Positions 44,116 through 53,675 are shown, counted from the stretch's first letter. The stretch is DNA of 64,000 nucleotides from Prevotella sp. (GCA_017458005.1 JAFTGH010000035.1:1-64000), one strand, 5' to 3'. Translations and numbers: made by a program. The notes: a model not told the origin generated them from the letters alone.

Positions 44116-45003
44116 ATGAAGAAAATTTGTTTGTTTTTTATGATGACCATCACAATGGTTGCATTGGTTGGTTGTAGTGGTGGCGGAACTTCTGCTGGTG
44201 GTAATGATGACAATGGCGGTGGTAACGATTCTCCTGGTCAAGGCTATGTAAAGCAGGACTGCAATTTATGCAGTGCTAGCGGCAATTGCTACATTTGTCT
44301 AGGGACAGGAAAACACTGCACCCTCTGCGAGAACTCAGGTTTGTGCTATCAGTGCGAAGGTGATGGCATATGCACTCTTTGTAATGGCTCTCCTAATACT
44401 ATATGTCCCCAATGTGAGGGTAGTACATATTGTAAGAGTTGTGGAGGTAGTGGTCAATATGTCTTACAAAGTGGTGGAAAGATCTTGTATATTGATGATT
44501 GCCTTTCTTGTTTTGGCACAGGAAAATGTAGCAAATGTAATGGTGCAGGTGAACTGGTTTGCAATTGGTGCAATGGCAATGGAATGTGCTATGTTTGTGA
44601 TGGAATGAAAAAGTGCAAGGATTGTGGTGGTGATGCTCACTGTACTACTTGCAAAAACAGTGACGGAAAGTGTATGCTTTGTGAGGGGAAGGGATACATA
44701 TGGATACAGCCCAGTTCTGGTGGCAACTCTAGTAGCGGTAGTTCCGGAAGTGGCAATCGTTGCACATACTGTAATGGCACGGGCGATTGTAAGTATTGCG
44801 ATGGTACGGGCGATTGTGAATACTGCGATGGTAATGGTTATTATGTAGTGGGTCACATGTATTTTGGTTGCTATCACTGTTGGCATAGAGGCAGTGGCGC
44901 TGAGGGATATTATCTTGATAATATAAAAATAGGTGACGGCAATTGTTCGGATTGTTGGGGGACTGGAAAATGCTCAGCCTGCGACGGTAAAGGTTCTCTA
45001 TAG
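44116..45003 (+). CDS. Cys-rich lipoprotein with 20 CxxC motifs
   Basis: The signal MKKICLFFMMTITMVALVGC has a lipobox; ATG 44092 would extend the n-region by 8 residues. A Gly/Asn/Asp tether is followed by about 240 residues made of CxxC pairs spaced like the CxxCxGxG zinc fingers of DnaJ (CNLCSASGNC, CYICLGTGKHC, CSKCNGAGELVC, CKYCDGTGDC). I count 20 CxxC motifs, with a Ser/Gly linker near 215-228. In DnaJ such pairs bind zinc and unfolded protein; on a lipoprotein outside the cytoplasm it may bind metals or mediate disulfide chemistry. No known family with this many repeats comes to mind. Confidence 0.8.
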   Translation: MKKICLFFMMTITMVALVGCSGGGTSAGGNDDNGGGNDSPGQGYVKQDCNLCSASGNCYICLGTGKHCTLCENSGLCYQCEGDGICTLCNGSPNTICPQCEGSTYCKSCGGSGQYVLQSGGKILYIDDCLSCFGTGKCSKCNGAGELVCNWCNGNGMCYVCDGMKKCKDCGGDAHCTTCKNSDGKCMLCEGKGYIWIQPSSGGNSSSGSSGSGNRCTYCNGTGDCKYCDGTGDCEYCDGNGYYVVGHMYFGCYHCWHRGSGAEGYYLDNIKIGDGNCSDCWGTGKCSACDGKGSL

Positions 45004-45078
45004 TTATTAATTACATGCGAGTGCCTGCCTATTTGAGTGGATGTGCAGTTGTAATCAGTTGTTGGAAGTATCCTAATC

Positions 45079-45160
45079 GGTTGTCGACTCCAGTCGACAG
45101 GGTTGCTGACTCCAGTCGACAAGGTTGCTGACTCTAAGTCAACCGATTGGTTGACTCTAA
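45079..45160. repeat. 22-bp unit array with dyads, about four units (class D)
   Basis: Units at 45079, 45101, 45123 and about 45149 share GGTTG-CTGACTC-x-AGTC; the first contains the perfect dyad GTCGACT-CC-AGTCGAC. It lies between convergent genes, so a promoter operator is unlikely here. Confidence 0.8.
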
Positions 45161-45190
45161 GTCGGCAGGTGGCAACCTATGCCTCACTGA

Positions 45191-45817
45191 CTACAATTTC
45201 CTAATCAGAGTAAGACCGTCGCGTAGGGGAAGGATGACCTGCTCCACGCGGCGGTCGTTTTGCAGGTAGTCGTTGAAGGCGACGATGCCATGGGTCTGCT
45301 GGTCTTTCTCGTAGGAGGGGTCTATGACATGCCCGTCCCACAAGGTGTTGTCGGCAAGGATGAAGCCGCCAGGACGGAGAATGGAGAGTGCCATCTCGTA
45401 GGTGTCATGATAGGTGCGCTTGTCGCCGTCGATGAAGGCGAGGTCAAACTCAATTCCCAGTTTAGGAGCCTCTGTGATGGCATCGCCGATGATAAAGGTA
45501 ATCTTATCGCTGACGGGAGAGTTCTCTATCCACGGACGGGTGAAGTCCTCCTGCTCGTCGTTGATCTCAAAAGTATAGAGGTGTCCGTCGTCCTCCAGAC
45601 CCTCCGCCATGCACAAGGCACTGTATCCGCTGAAGGTGCCCACCTCTAATATATTATGCGGACGAATCATCTGCACGAGCATCTTCAGCAACCGCCCTTG
45701 CAGATGCCCAGATGCCATTCGTCCGTGCAGCATGTGGATATTCGTGGCTCGCCAGAGCCGGTAGAGATAGTCTGGCTCTGGTGAGGTATGGCACGCTATG
45801 TATTCGTCGATGGTCAT
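45191..45817 (-). CDS. SAM-dependent O-methyltransferase (COMT/CaiE-like family 3)
   Basis: The 208-residue protein has a class I SAM fold with LEVGTFSGYSALCMAEGL (motif I), YTFEIND, and FDLAFIDGDKRTYHDTYEMAL (metal-binding Asp of family 3 O-methyltransferases). The substrate is unknown, probably a small catechol-like compound. Its start overlaps the aroQ stop by 4 nt, so translation is coupled. Confidence 0.88.
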   Translation of the reverse strand: MTIDEYIACHTSPEPDYLYRLWRATNIHMLHGRMASGHLQGRLLKMLVQMIRPHNILEVGTFSGYSALCMAEGLEDDGHLYTFEINDEQEDFTRPWIENSPVSDKITFIIGDAITEAPKLGIEFDLAFIDGDKRTYHDTYEMALSILRPGGFILADNTLWDGHVIDPSYEKDQQTHGIVAFNDYLQNDRRVEQVILPLRDGLTLIRKL

Positions 45818-46230
45818 GCCTTCAAGGCCTCGATGGCAAGGCGGTAGGAGTCGAGTCCGAAGCCGCAGATGACACCCTTGCAGGCAGCGGAGATAAAGGA
45901 ATGGTGGCGGAACTCCTCTCGCTGGTGGACATTAGAGATATGTACCTCGATGACTGGTGCCTTCAGCGAGCGGATGCAGTCATGCAGTGCCACAGAGGTA
46001 TGGGTATAGGCTCCTGCGTTCAGCACGATGCCGTCGTAGGAGAAACCAACCTCCTGCATCTTGTTGATGAGTTCTCCCTCCACATTACTCTGGAAATACA
46101 CAATCTCCACGTCAGGGAATCTTGCCTGTAACTGTGGCAGATATTGCTCAAACGACGAGGATCCGTAGATGCCTGGCTCACGAGTGCCCAGCAGGTTGAG
46201 GTTGGGACCATTCACGATAAGAATTTTCAT
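45814..46230 (-). CDS. aroQ: 3-dehydroquinate dehydratase, type II
   Basis: It dehydrates 3-dehydroquinate to 3-dehydroshikimate in the shikimate pathway. The 138-residue protein shows ILIVNGPNLNLLGTREPGIYG (active-site loop with Tyr), NVEGELINKMQ, LNAGAYTHTSVAL (catalytic Asn/His region) and EVHISNVHQREEFRHHS. The start is set at 46230; a longer frame to 46290 crosses the -7 box and is rejected. Confidence 0.95.
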   Translation of the reverse strand: MKILIVNGPNLNLLGTREPGIYGSSSFEQYLPQLQARFPDVEIVYFQSNVEGELINKMQEVGFSYDGIVLNAGAYTHTSVALHDCIRSLKAPVIEVHISNVHQREEFRHHSFISAACKGVICGFGLDSYRLAIEALKA

Positions 46231-46247
46231 ATTTCGGAAATATTTTG

Positions 46248-46267
46248 TACTTTTGTCTGCAAAAATA
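46248..46267. promoter_or_regulatory. Overlapping divergent -7 boxes for aroQ and xerD
   Basis: TACTTTTG (46248-46255, +) precedes xerD and TATTTTTG on the minus strand (46260-46267) precedes aroQ. The boxes are 4 bp apart, so RNA polymerase could probably not fire both at once. Confidence 0.55.
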
Positions 46268-46276
46268 ATCATTTTT

Positions 46277-47194
46277 ATGGAAACAGGCAAGAATTCGCAG
46301 ACAAATATTGTAAGGAGTTACCAGCGTTACCTGAAACTGCAACGTGGTTTCTCCGCGAACACACTGGATGCTTACCAGCGTGACTTGCGTAAGTTGCTGG
46401 ACTATCTGGAGCATGAGGGGAAGAGCGTCTATGAGGTGGAACTTGCCGACTTGCAGCATTTCGCCGCCACGCTTCATGACATCGGTATCCATCCTCGCTC
46501 ACAGTGTCGTATTCTGAGTGGGGTGCGTAGTTTCTTTCGTTTCATGCAGATGGATGGATGGCGTGAGGACGACCCTTCGGAATTGCTGGAGAGCCCAGTC
46601 TTGGGTGAGCATCTGCCTGAGGTGTTGTCGGCAGAGGAGGTGGATGCTTTGGAGGAGTCCATCGACCTCTCGAAATGGGAGGGGCATCGTAACAAGGCGA
46701 TTATCGAGGTGTTGTTCTCCTGTGGGCTGCGTGTCAGCGAGTTAGTCAATCTGAAACTCTCCAGTCTTTATGTGGAAGAGCAGTATGTGAAGGTGTTAGG
46801 AAAAGGCTCGAAAGAGCGGTTGGTGCCTATCTCGCCCAAGGCGTTGAAGGAGTTGGACAACTGGTTCGTTGATCGTAATCTCATGAAAATCAAACCAGGC
46901 GAGGAGGACTATGTGTTTCTGAATCGTCGGGGAGCCCATCTGACCCGTACCATGATATTAATCATGATTAAGCGACAGGCGGTAGAGGCTGGTATTACCA
47001 AGACCATCTCCCCCCACACGCTGCGCCATTCGTTTGCCACTGCCTTGTTGGAGGGCGGTGCCGACCTTCGTGCCATTCAGGCGATGCTGGGTCATGAGTC
47101 CATCGGCACAACGGAGATCTATACCCATATCGATATGTCGACGCTTCGGCAGGAGATCCTGGAGCACCATCCGCGTAATATGAGAAGAGAATAG
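46277..47194 (+). CDS. xerD: Tyrosine recombinase XerD
   Basis: It resolves chromosome dimers at dif together with XerC. The 305-residue protein has an N-terminal SAM-like core-binding domain (1-100) and a catalytic domain with Arg in LFSCGLRVSELVNL, Lys in VLGKGSKERLVP, the HTLRHSFATALLEGG and MLGHESIGTTEIYTH boxes (R-H-x-x-R and H), and Tyr in the latter as nucleophile. The start at 46277 is preferred over the upstream in-frame codon at 46169, which runs through both promoters and aroQ. Confidence 0.92.
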   Translation: METGKNSQTNIVRSYQRYLKLQRGFSANTLDAYQRDLRKLLDYLEHEGKSVYEVELADLQHFAATLHDIGIHPRSQCRILSGVRSFFRFMQMDGWREDDPSELLESPVLGEHLPEVLSAEEVDALEESIDLSKWEGHRNKAIIEVLFSCGLRVSELVNLKLSSLYVEEQYVKVLGKGSKERLVPISPKALKELDNWFVDRNLMKIKPGEEDYVFLNRRGAHLTRTMILIMIKRQAVEAGITKTISPHTLRHSFATALLEGGADLRAIQAMLGHESIGTTEIYTHIDMSTLRQEILEHHPRNMRRE

Positions 47195-47248
47195 TATAAA
47201 AAACTTTAATAATCCTAACATTCGTATTTAAGGAACACCTTTTTTATA

Positions 47249-47256
47249 TACCTTTG
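47249..47256 (+). promoter_or_regulatory. -7 box of the M16 protease gene
   Basis: TACCTTTG, 39 nt before ATG 47296. Confidence 0.6.
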
Positions 47257-47295
47257 CACGGAATTAATCATTTAACTATCATAATAAAGTAAACA

Positions 47296-50124
47296 ATGAG
47301 ACTTAGAAAACTATGGGTTGCCGTACTGATGGTAGTCAGTTCCGCAACAATGGTGGCACAGGAGATGCAGTTGCCCCCGATTCCCGTTGATCCTGCCGTG
47401 CGTATCGGTAAACTGGACAACGGACTAACTTATTACATTCGTCACAACGAATACCCGGAGCATGTAGCAAACTTCTACATCGCCCAGCGTGTGGGCTCCA
47501 TCAATGAGGACGACTCACAGCGTGGTCTTGCCCATTTCCTGGAGCACATGGCATTCAATGGCTCTGAGCACTTTAAGGGCAATGGTATCATCGAGTTCAC
47601 CCGCTCACTCGGCGTGGAGTTCGGTAGTGATCTGAATGCCTATACCAGTATCGACCAGACCGTCTATCGTGTCTGCGACGTGCCCACCAAGCGAGCCACA
47701 GCCGTAGACTCCTGTCTGCTTATCCTGAAAGACTGGTCGAACGGTCTTTCGCTGGAGCCAGACGAGATTGACAAGGAGCGCGATGTCGTGCATAATGAGT
47801 GGCGACTGGGCGAGGGACCGTCACAGCGTATGATCACCCGTGCCCTGCCGAAGATGTATCCAGGGTCCAAGTACGGTGAGCGTATGCCTATTGGTCTGAT
47901 GAGTGTGATTGACAGTTTCAAGCCACAGACGCTTCGTGCTTATTACCAGAAGTGGTATCGTCCAGACAATCAGGCAATCATCGTTGTGGGTGATGTCGAT
48001 GTCGATCATATCGAGGCACAGATAAAGACGCTCTTTGGTGGTATCAAGGTTGACCCCAATGCGCCAAAGGTTGTTGCGGAGCAAGTGCCAGACAATAAGG
48101 AGGCGATCTATATCTTCGAGAAAGACAAGGAGATGCAGATGAGCCAGATCATCATGATGATGAAGCATGACGCAACGGCGCCAGAGGAGAAGACAAATAT
48201 GGGCTATCTCATCCAAGACTATGCCGTCAACGTGATCTCTCAGATGATGAACCAGCGTTTGTCGGAGATGACACAGGAGGAGAGTTGTCCTTTCTTCCAG
48301 GCTTTTGCGGATGACGACACCTACATGCTCTCCAGGACGAAAGACTGCTTTGAGGTGATTGGCGTGCCCAAGGAGGGCAAGGATATGGAGACGCTACAGA
48401 CACTCTACCGTGAGGTGCGCCGTGCCCGTGAGTTCGGTTTTACTGCTACAGAGTATGAGCGTGCTAAAGCAGACTACCTGAGTGGACTGGAGAAACGTTA
48501 TACCAACCGTGACAAGCGCAAGAACGCTGAGTATGGCAATGATTATCGTGACCATTATCTGGACAATGAGCCGATTCCCCCATTGGATGTGCTCTACCAG
48601 ACCATGCAGATGATAGTCCCCAATATCCCTGTACAGGTGATAAACCAGATGGTGCCTGAACTGATTTCCGCTACCGATAGTAACCTTGTTGTCATGGAGT
48701 GGGCACAGGAGAAAGAGGGTAAGGTTTATCCTACTGAGCAAGACATGGCAGCAGCCATTGCCGCTGCCCGTGCAGACCAGATTGAGGCATATGTGGATAA
48801 TGTAAAGGACGAGCCTCTGGTTGATGTCGCTACAATCAAGGCAGGTAAGATTGTCAAAGAGACGGAGAACAAGACCTTTGGCTATAAGGAACTGACCCTC
48901 TCCAATGGTGCCACCGTCATTCTGAAGAAGACAGACTTCAAAGACGATGAGGTACAGATGCAAGCGTTTGCCAAAGGCGGTAAGTCTTTCTACGGTGCTG
49001 CCGACTATACCAATCTGAAGGTGTACGACGAGGTGATAGGTATCAGTGGACTGGGTAATTTCTCCAGCAACGAGTTACAGAAAGCACTCGCTGGTAAGGA
49101 GTGTAATGCCGATGCTACGATGGGCAATACCCGTCAGTACGTGACAGCCCACTCAACACCGAAAGATCTGGAGACGATGATGCAGATGCAATACCTGTAT
49201 TTCACAGGCATCAATAAGGACGACAAGCAATTCCAGAACCTGATGACCCAACTTGACATGGCACTGAAGAATAAGGGTCTGTCACCTGATGCCGTCTTCT
49301 CTGACTCCCTTGCTGCCACACTGTATGCTCACAACCCCCGATTCACACAGATTGACGTGAAGGACTTGAAGGACATCAACTATGACCGTATCCTTCAGAT
49401 CGCCAAGGAGCGTCTCCAGAATGCGGGACAGTTTACCTTCATCTTCTGTGGTAACTTCGACGAGGCGACCATCCGCCCATTGATAGAGCAGTATATCGCC
49501 TCATTGCCAGCCACCAAGGCAAAGGCAGAGGACTTCAACGAGATACTGACTCTTGCCAAGGGTGAGGTCGTCAACCAGTTCAAGGTGAAGACAGAGTCCC
49601 CCAAGGCAACAGCCTTTGAGATTTGGCATGCTGACGTGCCTTACACTTTGGAGAATATGGTGAAGATTGACGCCATCGGACAGGTGCTCTCTATGATTTA
49701 CCTGAAGACAATCCGTGAGGATGAGAGTGCTGCCTATTCTTGTGGCGCTTATGGTACCTTCAACCTGTCGAGCCACCAGCCAAAGGCATTGTTACAGGCC
49801 TATTGCCCGATGAACCCTGACAAGTCGGAGATTGCTGTCCGCCTGTTGCATGAGGGTATTGCCAATATGGCGAAGGCTGTGGATGCCGACCAACTTGCCA
49901 AGGCGAAGGAGTATATGCTGAAGCAGATTGACGTGGATGCGAAGAAGAACAGTTATTGGGTGAATACCATCACTACCTTCAAGGACTATGGACTGGATGT
50001 CTATACTGACTATAAGAAAGTTGTAGAGGCACTGACGACGGACAGTGTGCGTGACTTCTTGAACAATGTCATCCTGAAGAGTGGTAATCACGTGGAGGTA
50101 ATCATGACTCCAGAGACAAAATAA
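47296..50124 (+). CDS. M16 family zinc metalloprotease, two-domain, secreted
   Basis: The 942-residue protein has a signal peptide ending MVAQ. The N-terminal M16 half carries the inverted zinc motif HFLEH (His80, Glu83, His84) with the distal Glu near 164 in KERDVVHNEWRLGEG. The C-terminal half (about 540-940) is a second M16 fold that lacks the HxxEH site, the usual inactive partner. It is probably a periplasmic peptidase of the PqqL/insulinase group. It is monocistronic with its own promoter. Confidence 0.92.
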   Translation: MRLRKLWVAVLMVVSSATMVAQEMQLPPIPVDPAVRIGKLDNGLTYYIRHNEYPEHVANFYIAQRVGSINEDDSQRGLAHFLEHMAFNGSEHFKGNGIIEFTRSLGVEFGSDLNAYTSIDQTVYRVCDVPTKRATAVDSCLLILKDWSNGLSLEPDEIDKERDVVHNEWRLGEGPSQRMITRALPKMYPGSKYGERMPIGLMSVIDSFKPQTLRAYYQKWYRPDNQAIIVVGDVDVDHIEAQIKTLFGGIKVDPNAPKVVAEQVPDNKEAIYIFEKDKEMQMSQIIMMMKHDATAPEEKTNMGYLIQDYAVNVISQMMNQRLSEMTQEESCPFFQAFADDDTYMLSRTKDCFEVIGVPKEGKDMETLQTLYREVRRAREFGFTATEYERAKADYLSGLEKRYTNRDKRKNAEYGNDYRDHYLDNEPIPPLDVLYQTMQMIVPNIPVQVINQMVPELISATDSNLVVMEWAQEKEGKVYPTEQDMAAAIAAARADQIEAYVDNVKDEPLVDVATIKAGKIVKETENKTFGYKELTLSNGATVILKKTDFKDDEVQMQAFAKGGKSFYGAADYTNLKVYDEVIGISGLGNFSSNELQKALAGKECNADATMGNTRQYVTAHSTPKDLETMMQMQYLYFTGINKDDKQFQNLMTQLDMALKNKGLSPDAVFSDSLAATLYAHNPRFTQIDVKDLKDINYDRILQIAKERLQNAGQFTFIFCGNFDEATIRPLIEQYIASLPATKAKAEDFNEILTLAKGEVVNQFKVKTESPKATAFEIWHADVPYTLENMVKIDAIGQVLSMIYLKTIREDESAAYSCGAYGTFNLSSHQPKALLQAYCPMNPDKSEIAVRLLHEGIANMAKAVDADQLAKAKEYMLKQIDVDAKKNSYWVNTITTFKDYGLDVYTDYKKVVEALTTDSVRDFLNNVILKSGNHVEVIMTPETK

Positions 50125-50144
50125 CCAACCTCGTTTCATAATGA

Positions 50145-50182
50145 AAACGGCTTGTTTCGTAAAAGAAGCAAGCCGTTTATTT
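50145..50182 (+). terminator. Terminator of the M16 gene
   Basis: AAACGGCTTG (50145-50154) pairs perfectly with CAAGCCGTTT (50169-50178), followed by ATTTT. The T-rich tail merges into the -33 element of metK. Confidence 0.85.
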
Positions 50183-50211
50183 TGTCATGTCGTAAAAACT
50201 CCGTAACTTTG
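50181..50211 (+). promoter_or_regulatory. Promoter of metK
   Basis: TTTG 50181-50184 and TAACTTTG 50204-50211 with a 19-bp spacer. Confidence 0.75.
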
Positions 50212-50238
50212 CCGACTGAAATAATAAATAAAGGAAAT

Positions 50239-51498
50239 ATGTCATATTTGTTCTCATCAGAATCCGTATCAGAAGGGCATCCTGATAAGGTTGCCGACCA
50301 GATAAGTGACGCCTTGCTCGACCAGTTTCTGGCGTATGACGAGCATGCCCGTTGTGCCATCGAGACCTTTGTTACCACAGGTCAGGTGGTCATCATGGGT
50401 GAGGTGCGTAGTGAGGAGTATATCGACTTGCAGACGATAGCCCGCAATACGATTAAGAGGATTGGTTACACGAAGGCAGAGTACCAGTTTGATGGCAACT
50501 CCTGCGGAATCCTGACCGCCATCCATGAGCAGAGTGAGGACATCAACCGTGGTGTAGACCGTGAGGATGACGAGGACCAGGGGGCTGGCGACCAGGGTAT
50601 GATGTTCGGCTATGCCACCAATGAGACGGAGAGCCTGATGCCTGTATCTCTCGACCTTGCCCATCTGCTGATGCGTACGCTTGCTGAGATTCGGAAAGAG
50701 GGTAAGGTGATGACTTACCTGCGCCCTGATGCCAAGAGTCAGGTAACTATCCAGTATAGCGATGGGGGTATCCCTGAGCGTATCGACACCATCGTCGTCT
50801 CAACGCAGCACGATGAGTTTGACACGGATGACGAGCGCATGCTCCAGCAGATCAAGGAGGATGTGGTGAACATCCTCATCCCTCGTGTGAAATCGAAGAT
50901 ACATTCTCCTCAGGTGCTAGCCCTCTTTGGAGAGGATATCAAATACTATGTCAATCCTACGGGAAAGTTTGTCATTGGAGGACCTCATGGTGACACGGGT
51001 CTGACAGGTCGTAAGATCATCGTGGATACTTACGGCGGTAAGGGTGCCCATGGTGGCGGTGCTTTCTCTGGCAAGGACTCCTCGAAGGTCGACCGTTCCG
51101 CAGCCTATGCGGCACGTCATATAGCCAAGAACATGGTGGCTGCAGGTGTCGCTGACGAGATGCTGGTGCAGATCAGTTATGCCATTGGCGTGGCAACCCC
51201 CATGAACATCTACGTGAATACCTATGGACGTTCTAATGTGAAGATGACAGATGGGGAGATAGCCCAGAAGATAGAGCAACTTTTCGACCTGCGTCCGAAG
51301 GCGATAGAGCGTACGCTGAAGTTGCGCCAGCCAATGTATCTGGAGACTGCTGCATACGGACATATGGGGCGGCAACCAGAGGTGGTCAAGAAGACGTTCA
51401 CGAGTCGTTATCATGAGACAAAGACGATGGACGTGGAACTGTTCACATGGGAGAAACTGGATAGGGTAGAGGATATCAAAAGAGAATTTGGTTTGTAA
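50239..51498 (+). CDS. metK: S-adenosylmethionine synthase
   Basis: It makes SAM from methionine and ATP. The 419-residue protein starts [21 protein letters not shown], then [16 protein letters not shown], the P-loop-like [21 protein letters not shown] and [22 protein letters not shown]. An in-frame codon at 50152 lies within the terminator and promoter, so the start is set at 50239 after AAGGAAAT. It is the first gene of an operon running to tyrS. Confidence 0.97.
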   Translation: MSYLFSSESVSEGHPDKVADQISDALLDQFLAYDEHARCAIETFVTTGQVVIMGEVRSEEYIDLQTIARNTIKRIGYTKAEYQFDGNSCGILTAIHEQSEDINRGVDREDDEDQGAGDQGMMFGYATNETESLMPVSLDLAHLLMRTLAEIRKEGKVMTYLRPDAKSQVTIQYSDGGIPERIDTIVVSTQHDEFDTDDERMLQQIKEDVVNILIPRVKSKIHSPQVLALFGEDIKYYVNPTGKFVIGGPHGDTGLTGRKIIVDTYGGKGAHGGGAFSGKDSSKVDRSAAYAARHIAKNMVAAGVADEMLVQISYAIGVATPMNIYVNTYGRSNVKMTDGEIAQKIEQLFDLRPKAIERTLKLRQPMYLETAAYGHMGRQPEVVKKTFTSRYHETKTMDVELFTWEKLDRVEDIKREFGL

Positions 51499-52515
51499 TT
51501 GTTACAGCAAGACTCGATAGCACAACAGCCGGTCGTACAGGGAACCGACACCGTGGTGGTGCAACACCGACCGCTAACTCCTGCTCAAGTGTTGAGTTGG
51601 TTGCCTCGTGATGCGACACCCGCCCAACAAGACTCGGCAATCCAGTCACGCTTTAAGCCCTCTGAGGTTCATTGGAGTGAGCATCCTGACACACTTCATC
51701 AGCCAGGTCATGATGCGGGTGTCGACCTCATGAACGCAGACCTTCCCCAATACTACAAGGAGAGTTTCTTCTCGAGAGACACGCTGTTTCATCCTGAATT
51801 GCAGGGAGGACGTTATGGCGTGGCGGGAGACCCTGTGCCATATAGTGTGCACAACGACAATATTATCACATCGCTCTTGCTCGCCTGTTTTATCTTCTCC
51901 GTGATTGCCTTTACGAACGCACGGCGTTTTATCTTCCGTCAGGCAAAGACCTTTTTCTATATGCCTCATGAAGGTACGACAGAATTCTCAGAGACAGCCA
52001 ACGAGGCGCGCTTCCAGATAGCACTGGTCTTAATCGCTTGCCTGCAAGTGTCCTTGCTCTTTTATTTCTATACTTTGGATCATATCGGCGAGACCTTTGT
52101 ACTGCGCTCACAGTATACACTGATTGCGATTTTTTTAGGCTTGACGATAGGCTATTTCCTGTTGAAAGCAGGACTTTATTCTGCCATTAACCTTGTCTTC
52201 TTTGATAGTAAAAGAAATCAACAATGGATTAAATCCATGTTGTTTATCATTGCGGCAGAGGGTATGCTGTTTTTTCCTGCGGTATTGTTGGGAGCCTATT
52301 TTGATTTAGGTATCAAAGAGGTAACGTTTTATGTCATTATAGCACTTGTTTGTATTAAAATGCTGACGATTTATAAGTGTTATGTTATCTTTTTCCGTCG
52401 AAATGTCGTTCGTTTGCAAATTATTTTGTACTTTTGCACCCTCGAAATAGTGCCATTGCTCGTCTTCTGGGGCGTGCTTGTCATGACAGCGAATAGTTTA
52501 AAAATCAATTTTTAG
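51499..52515 (+). CDS. DUF4271 membrane protein with TTG start
   Basis: The 338-residue protein has a hydrophilic N-terminal 110 residues (TPAQVLSWLPRDATPAQQDS), then multiple transmembrane segments (DNIITSLLLACFIFSVIAF and others, about six in total). It is of the DUF4271 family, with unknown function. The first ATG is at codon 78, but the preceding region is family-like, so TTG 51499 directly after the metK stop is the likely start. It lies between metK and hemD, a stable Bacteroidota gene order. Confidence 0.8.
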   Translation: MLQQDSIAQQPVVQGTDTVVVQHRPLTPAQVLSWLPRDATPAQQDSAIQSRFKPSEVHWSEHPDTLHQPGHDAGVDLMNADLPQYYKESFFSRDTLFHPELQGGRYGVAGDPVPYSVHNDNIITSLLLACFIFSVIAFTNARRFIFRQAKTFFYMPHEGTTEFSETANEARFQIALVLIACLQVSLLFYFYTLDHIGETFVLRSQYTLIAIFLGLTIGYFLLKAGLYSAINLVFFDSKRNQQWIKSMLFIIAAEGMLFFPAVLLGAYFDLGIKEVTFYVIIALVCIKMLTIYKCYVIFFRRNVVRLQIILYFCTLEIVPLLVFWGVLVMTANSLKINF

Positions 52516-52522
52516 GACACCA

Positions 52523-53272
52523 ATGATAAAGAAGATTCTGGTTTCTCAACCAAAACCATCTAGCGAGAAGTCACCATATTATGACATCGCTGAGAAGTTC
52601 GGAGTGGAATTGATTTTCCGTCCGTTCATCAAGGTGGAAGGAATAACCGCCAAAGAGTTTCGTGCACAAAAGGTGAATATCCTGGACTATACAGCCATCG
52701 TATTCACGTCACGTCATGCTATTGACCATTTCTTCACGTTGGCAAAAGAGTTGCGTGTCGCCATCCCTGAGGATATGAAGTATTTCTGCGTGACTGAGAC
52801 CATCTCACTCTATATCCAGAAATATGTGCAGTATCGCAAGCGTAAGGTGTTCTTTGGTGTTACGGGAAAAATTGACGATCTGATTCCGACTATGGTGAAG
52901 CACAAGCAGGAGAAATACCTGGTTCCCATGAGTGATGTCCACAATGACAGTGTCACGAAAATGTTGGACGATAAGAAACTACAGCATCAGGAGTGCGTGA
53001 TGTACCGGACGGTAAGTAATGACTTCACGGCAGAGGAGGTGAAGACCTTCGATTATGACATGCTGATTTTCTTTAGTCCCTCAGGAATAGAGTCGCTGAC
53101 TAAGAACTTCCCTGATTTTAAGCAAGGTGATATTGCTATTGCCACCTTTGGTCCCTCTACGGCAAAAGCGGTAAGGGATGCAGGACTTCGCCTTGACTTA
53201 GAGGCTCCATCGGAGAAATATCCCTCGATGACGGGCGCTTTACAAGATTTCTTGCAAAAGAAGCAAAAGTAA
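52523..53272 (+). CDS. hemD: Uroporphyrinogen-III synthase family protein
   Basis: The 249-residue protein has two similar Rossmann-like halves (1-90 and 120-249): KKILVSQPKPSSEKSPYYD, IVFTSRHAIDHFF, and MLIFFSPSGIESLTKNF with ATFGPSTAKAVRDAG. It cyclises hydroxymethylbilane to uroporphyrinogen III in haem/corrin synthesis. No other haem gene is nearby, so the assignment rests on the fold and on the conserved location before rnpA. Confidence 0.85.
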   Translation: MIKKILVSQPKPSSEKSPYYDIAEKFGVELIFRPFIKVEGITAKEFRAQKVNILDYTAIVFTSRHAIDHFFTLAKELRVAIPEDMKYFCVTETISLYIQKYVQYRKRKVFFGVTGKIDDLIPTMVKHKQEKYLVPMSDVHNDSVTKMLDDKKLQHQECVMYRTVSNDFTAEEVKTFDYDMLIFFSPSGIESLTKNFPDFKQGDIAIATFGPSTAKAVRDAGLRLDLEAPSEKYPSMTGALQDFLQKKQK

Positions 53273-53282
53273 GGAGAGAGCC

Positions 53283-53675
53283 ATGGTAGCCAATACGCTC
53301 AAAAAGCGAGAGCGGCTATGTAGTATGAAACTCATAGATCGTCTCTTCAATGGAGCAGGCAGTCACTCCATGGCGGTTTTCCCGATACGAGTTGTGTGGA
53401 TGGAGAAAGAGCGTGACGAGCACGAGTCTCCTGTCCAGATATTGGTGAGTGTCTCAAAACGACATTTTAAGCAAGCGGTTAAGCGTAATCGTGTGAAGCG
53501 TCAGGTGCGTGAGGCATACCGGCAGGCAAAGTCACCATTGTACACTCAATTGGAGCAGACTCCCCAACGTGCAGTCTTGATAGCCTTTATTTGGTTGTCG
53601 GATGAGTTGTACAGTTCTGCGGAAGTCACTGGTCGTATGGAGAAATTGATACAGCGTATAACGGAAAGATTATGA
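53283..53675 (+). CDS. rnpA: Ribonuclease P protein component
   Basis: It is the protein cofactor for tRNA 5' maturation. The 130-residue basic protein contains the LKKRERL start, [20 protein letters not shown], and the RNR motif [14 protein letters not shown]. It overlaps yidD by 4 nt (ATGA), the usual pairing. The rpmH gene that often accompanies it is absent. Confidence 0.93.
   Translation: MVANTLKKRERLCSMKLIDRLFNGAGSHSMAVFPIRVVWMEKERDEHESPVQILVSVSKRHFKQAVKRNRVKRQVREAYRQAKSPLYTQLEQTPQRAVLIAFIWLSDELYSSAEVTGRMEKLIQRITERL

Noticed and set aside
46169..46276. Longer start for xerD
   Set aside because: It overlaps aroQ and both divergent promoters.
46277..47194. Integrase of a mobile element
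   Set aside because: Length and motifs fit housekeeping XerD and no attachment site or cargo lies nearby.
50152..50238. Longer start for metK
   Set aside because: It would run through the preceding terminator and the metK promoter; the family begins at [10 protein letters not shown].
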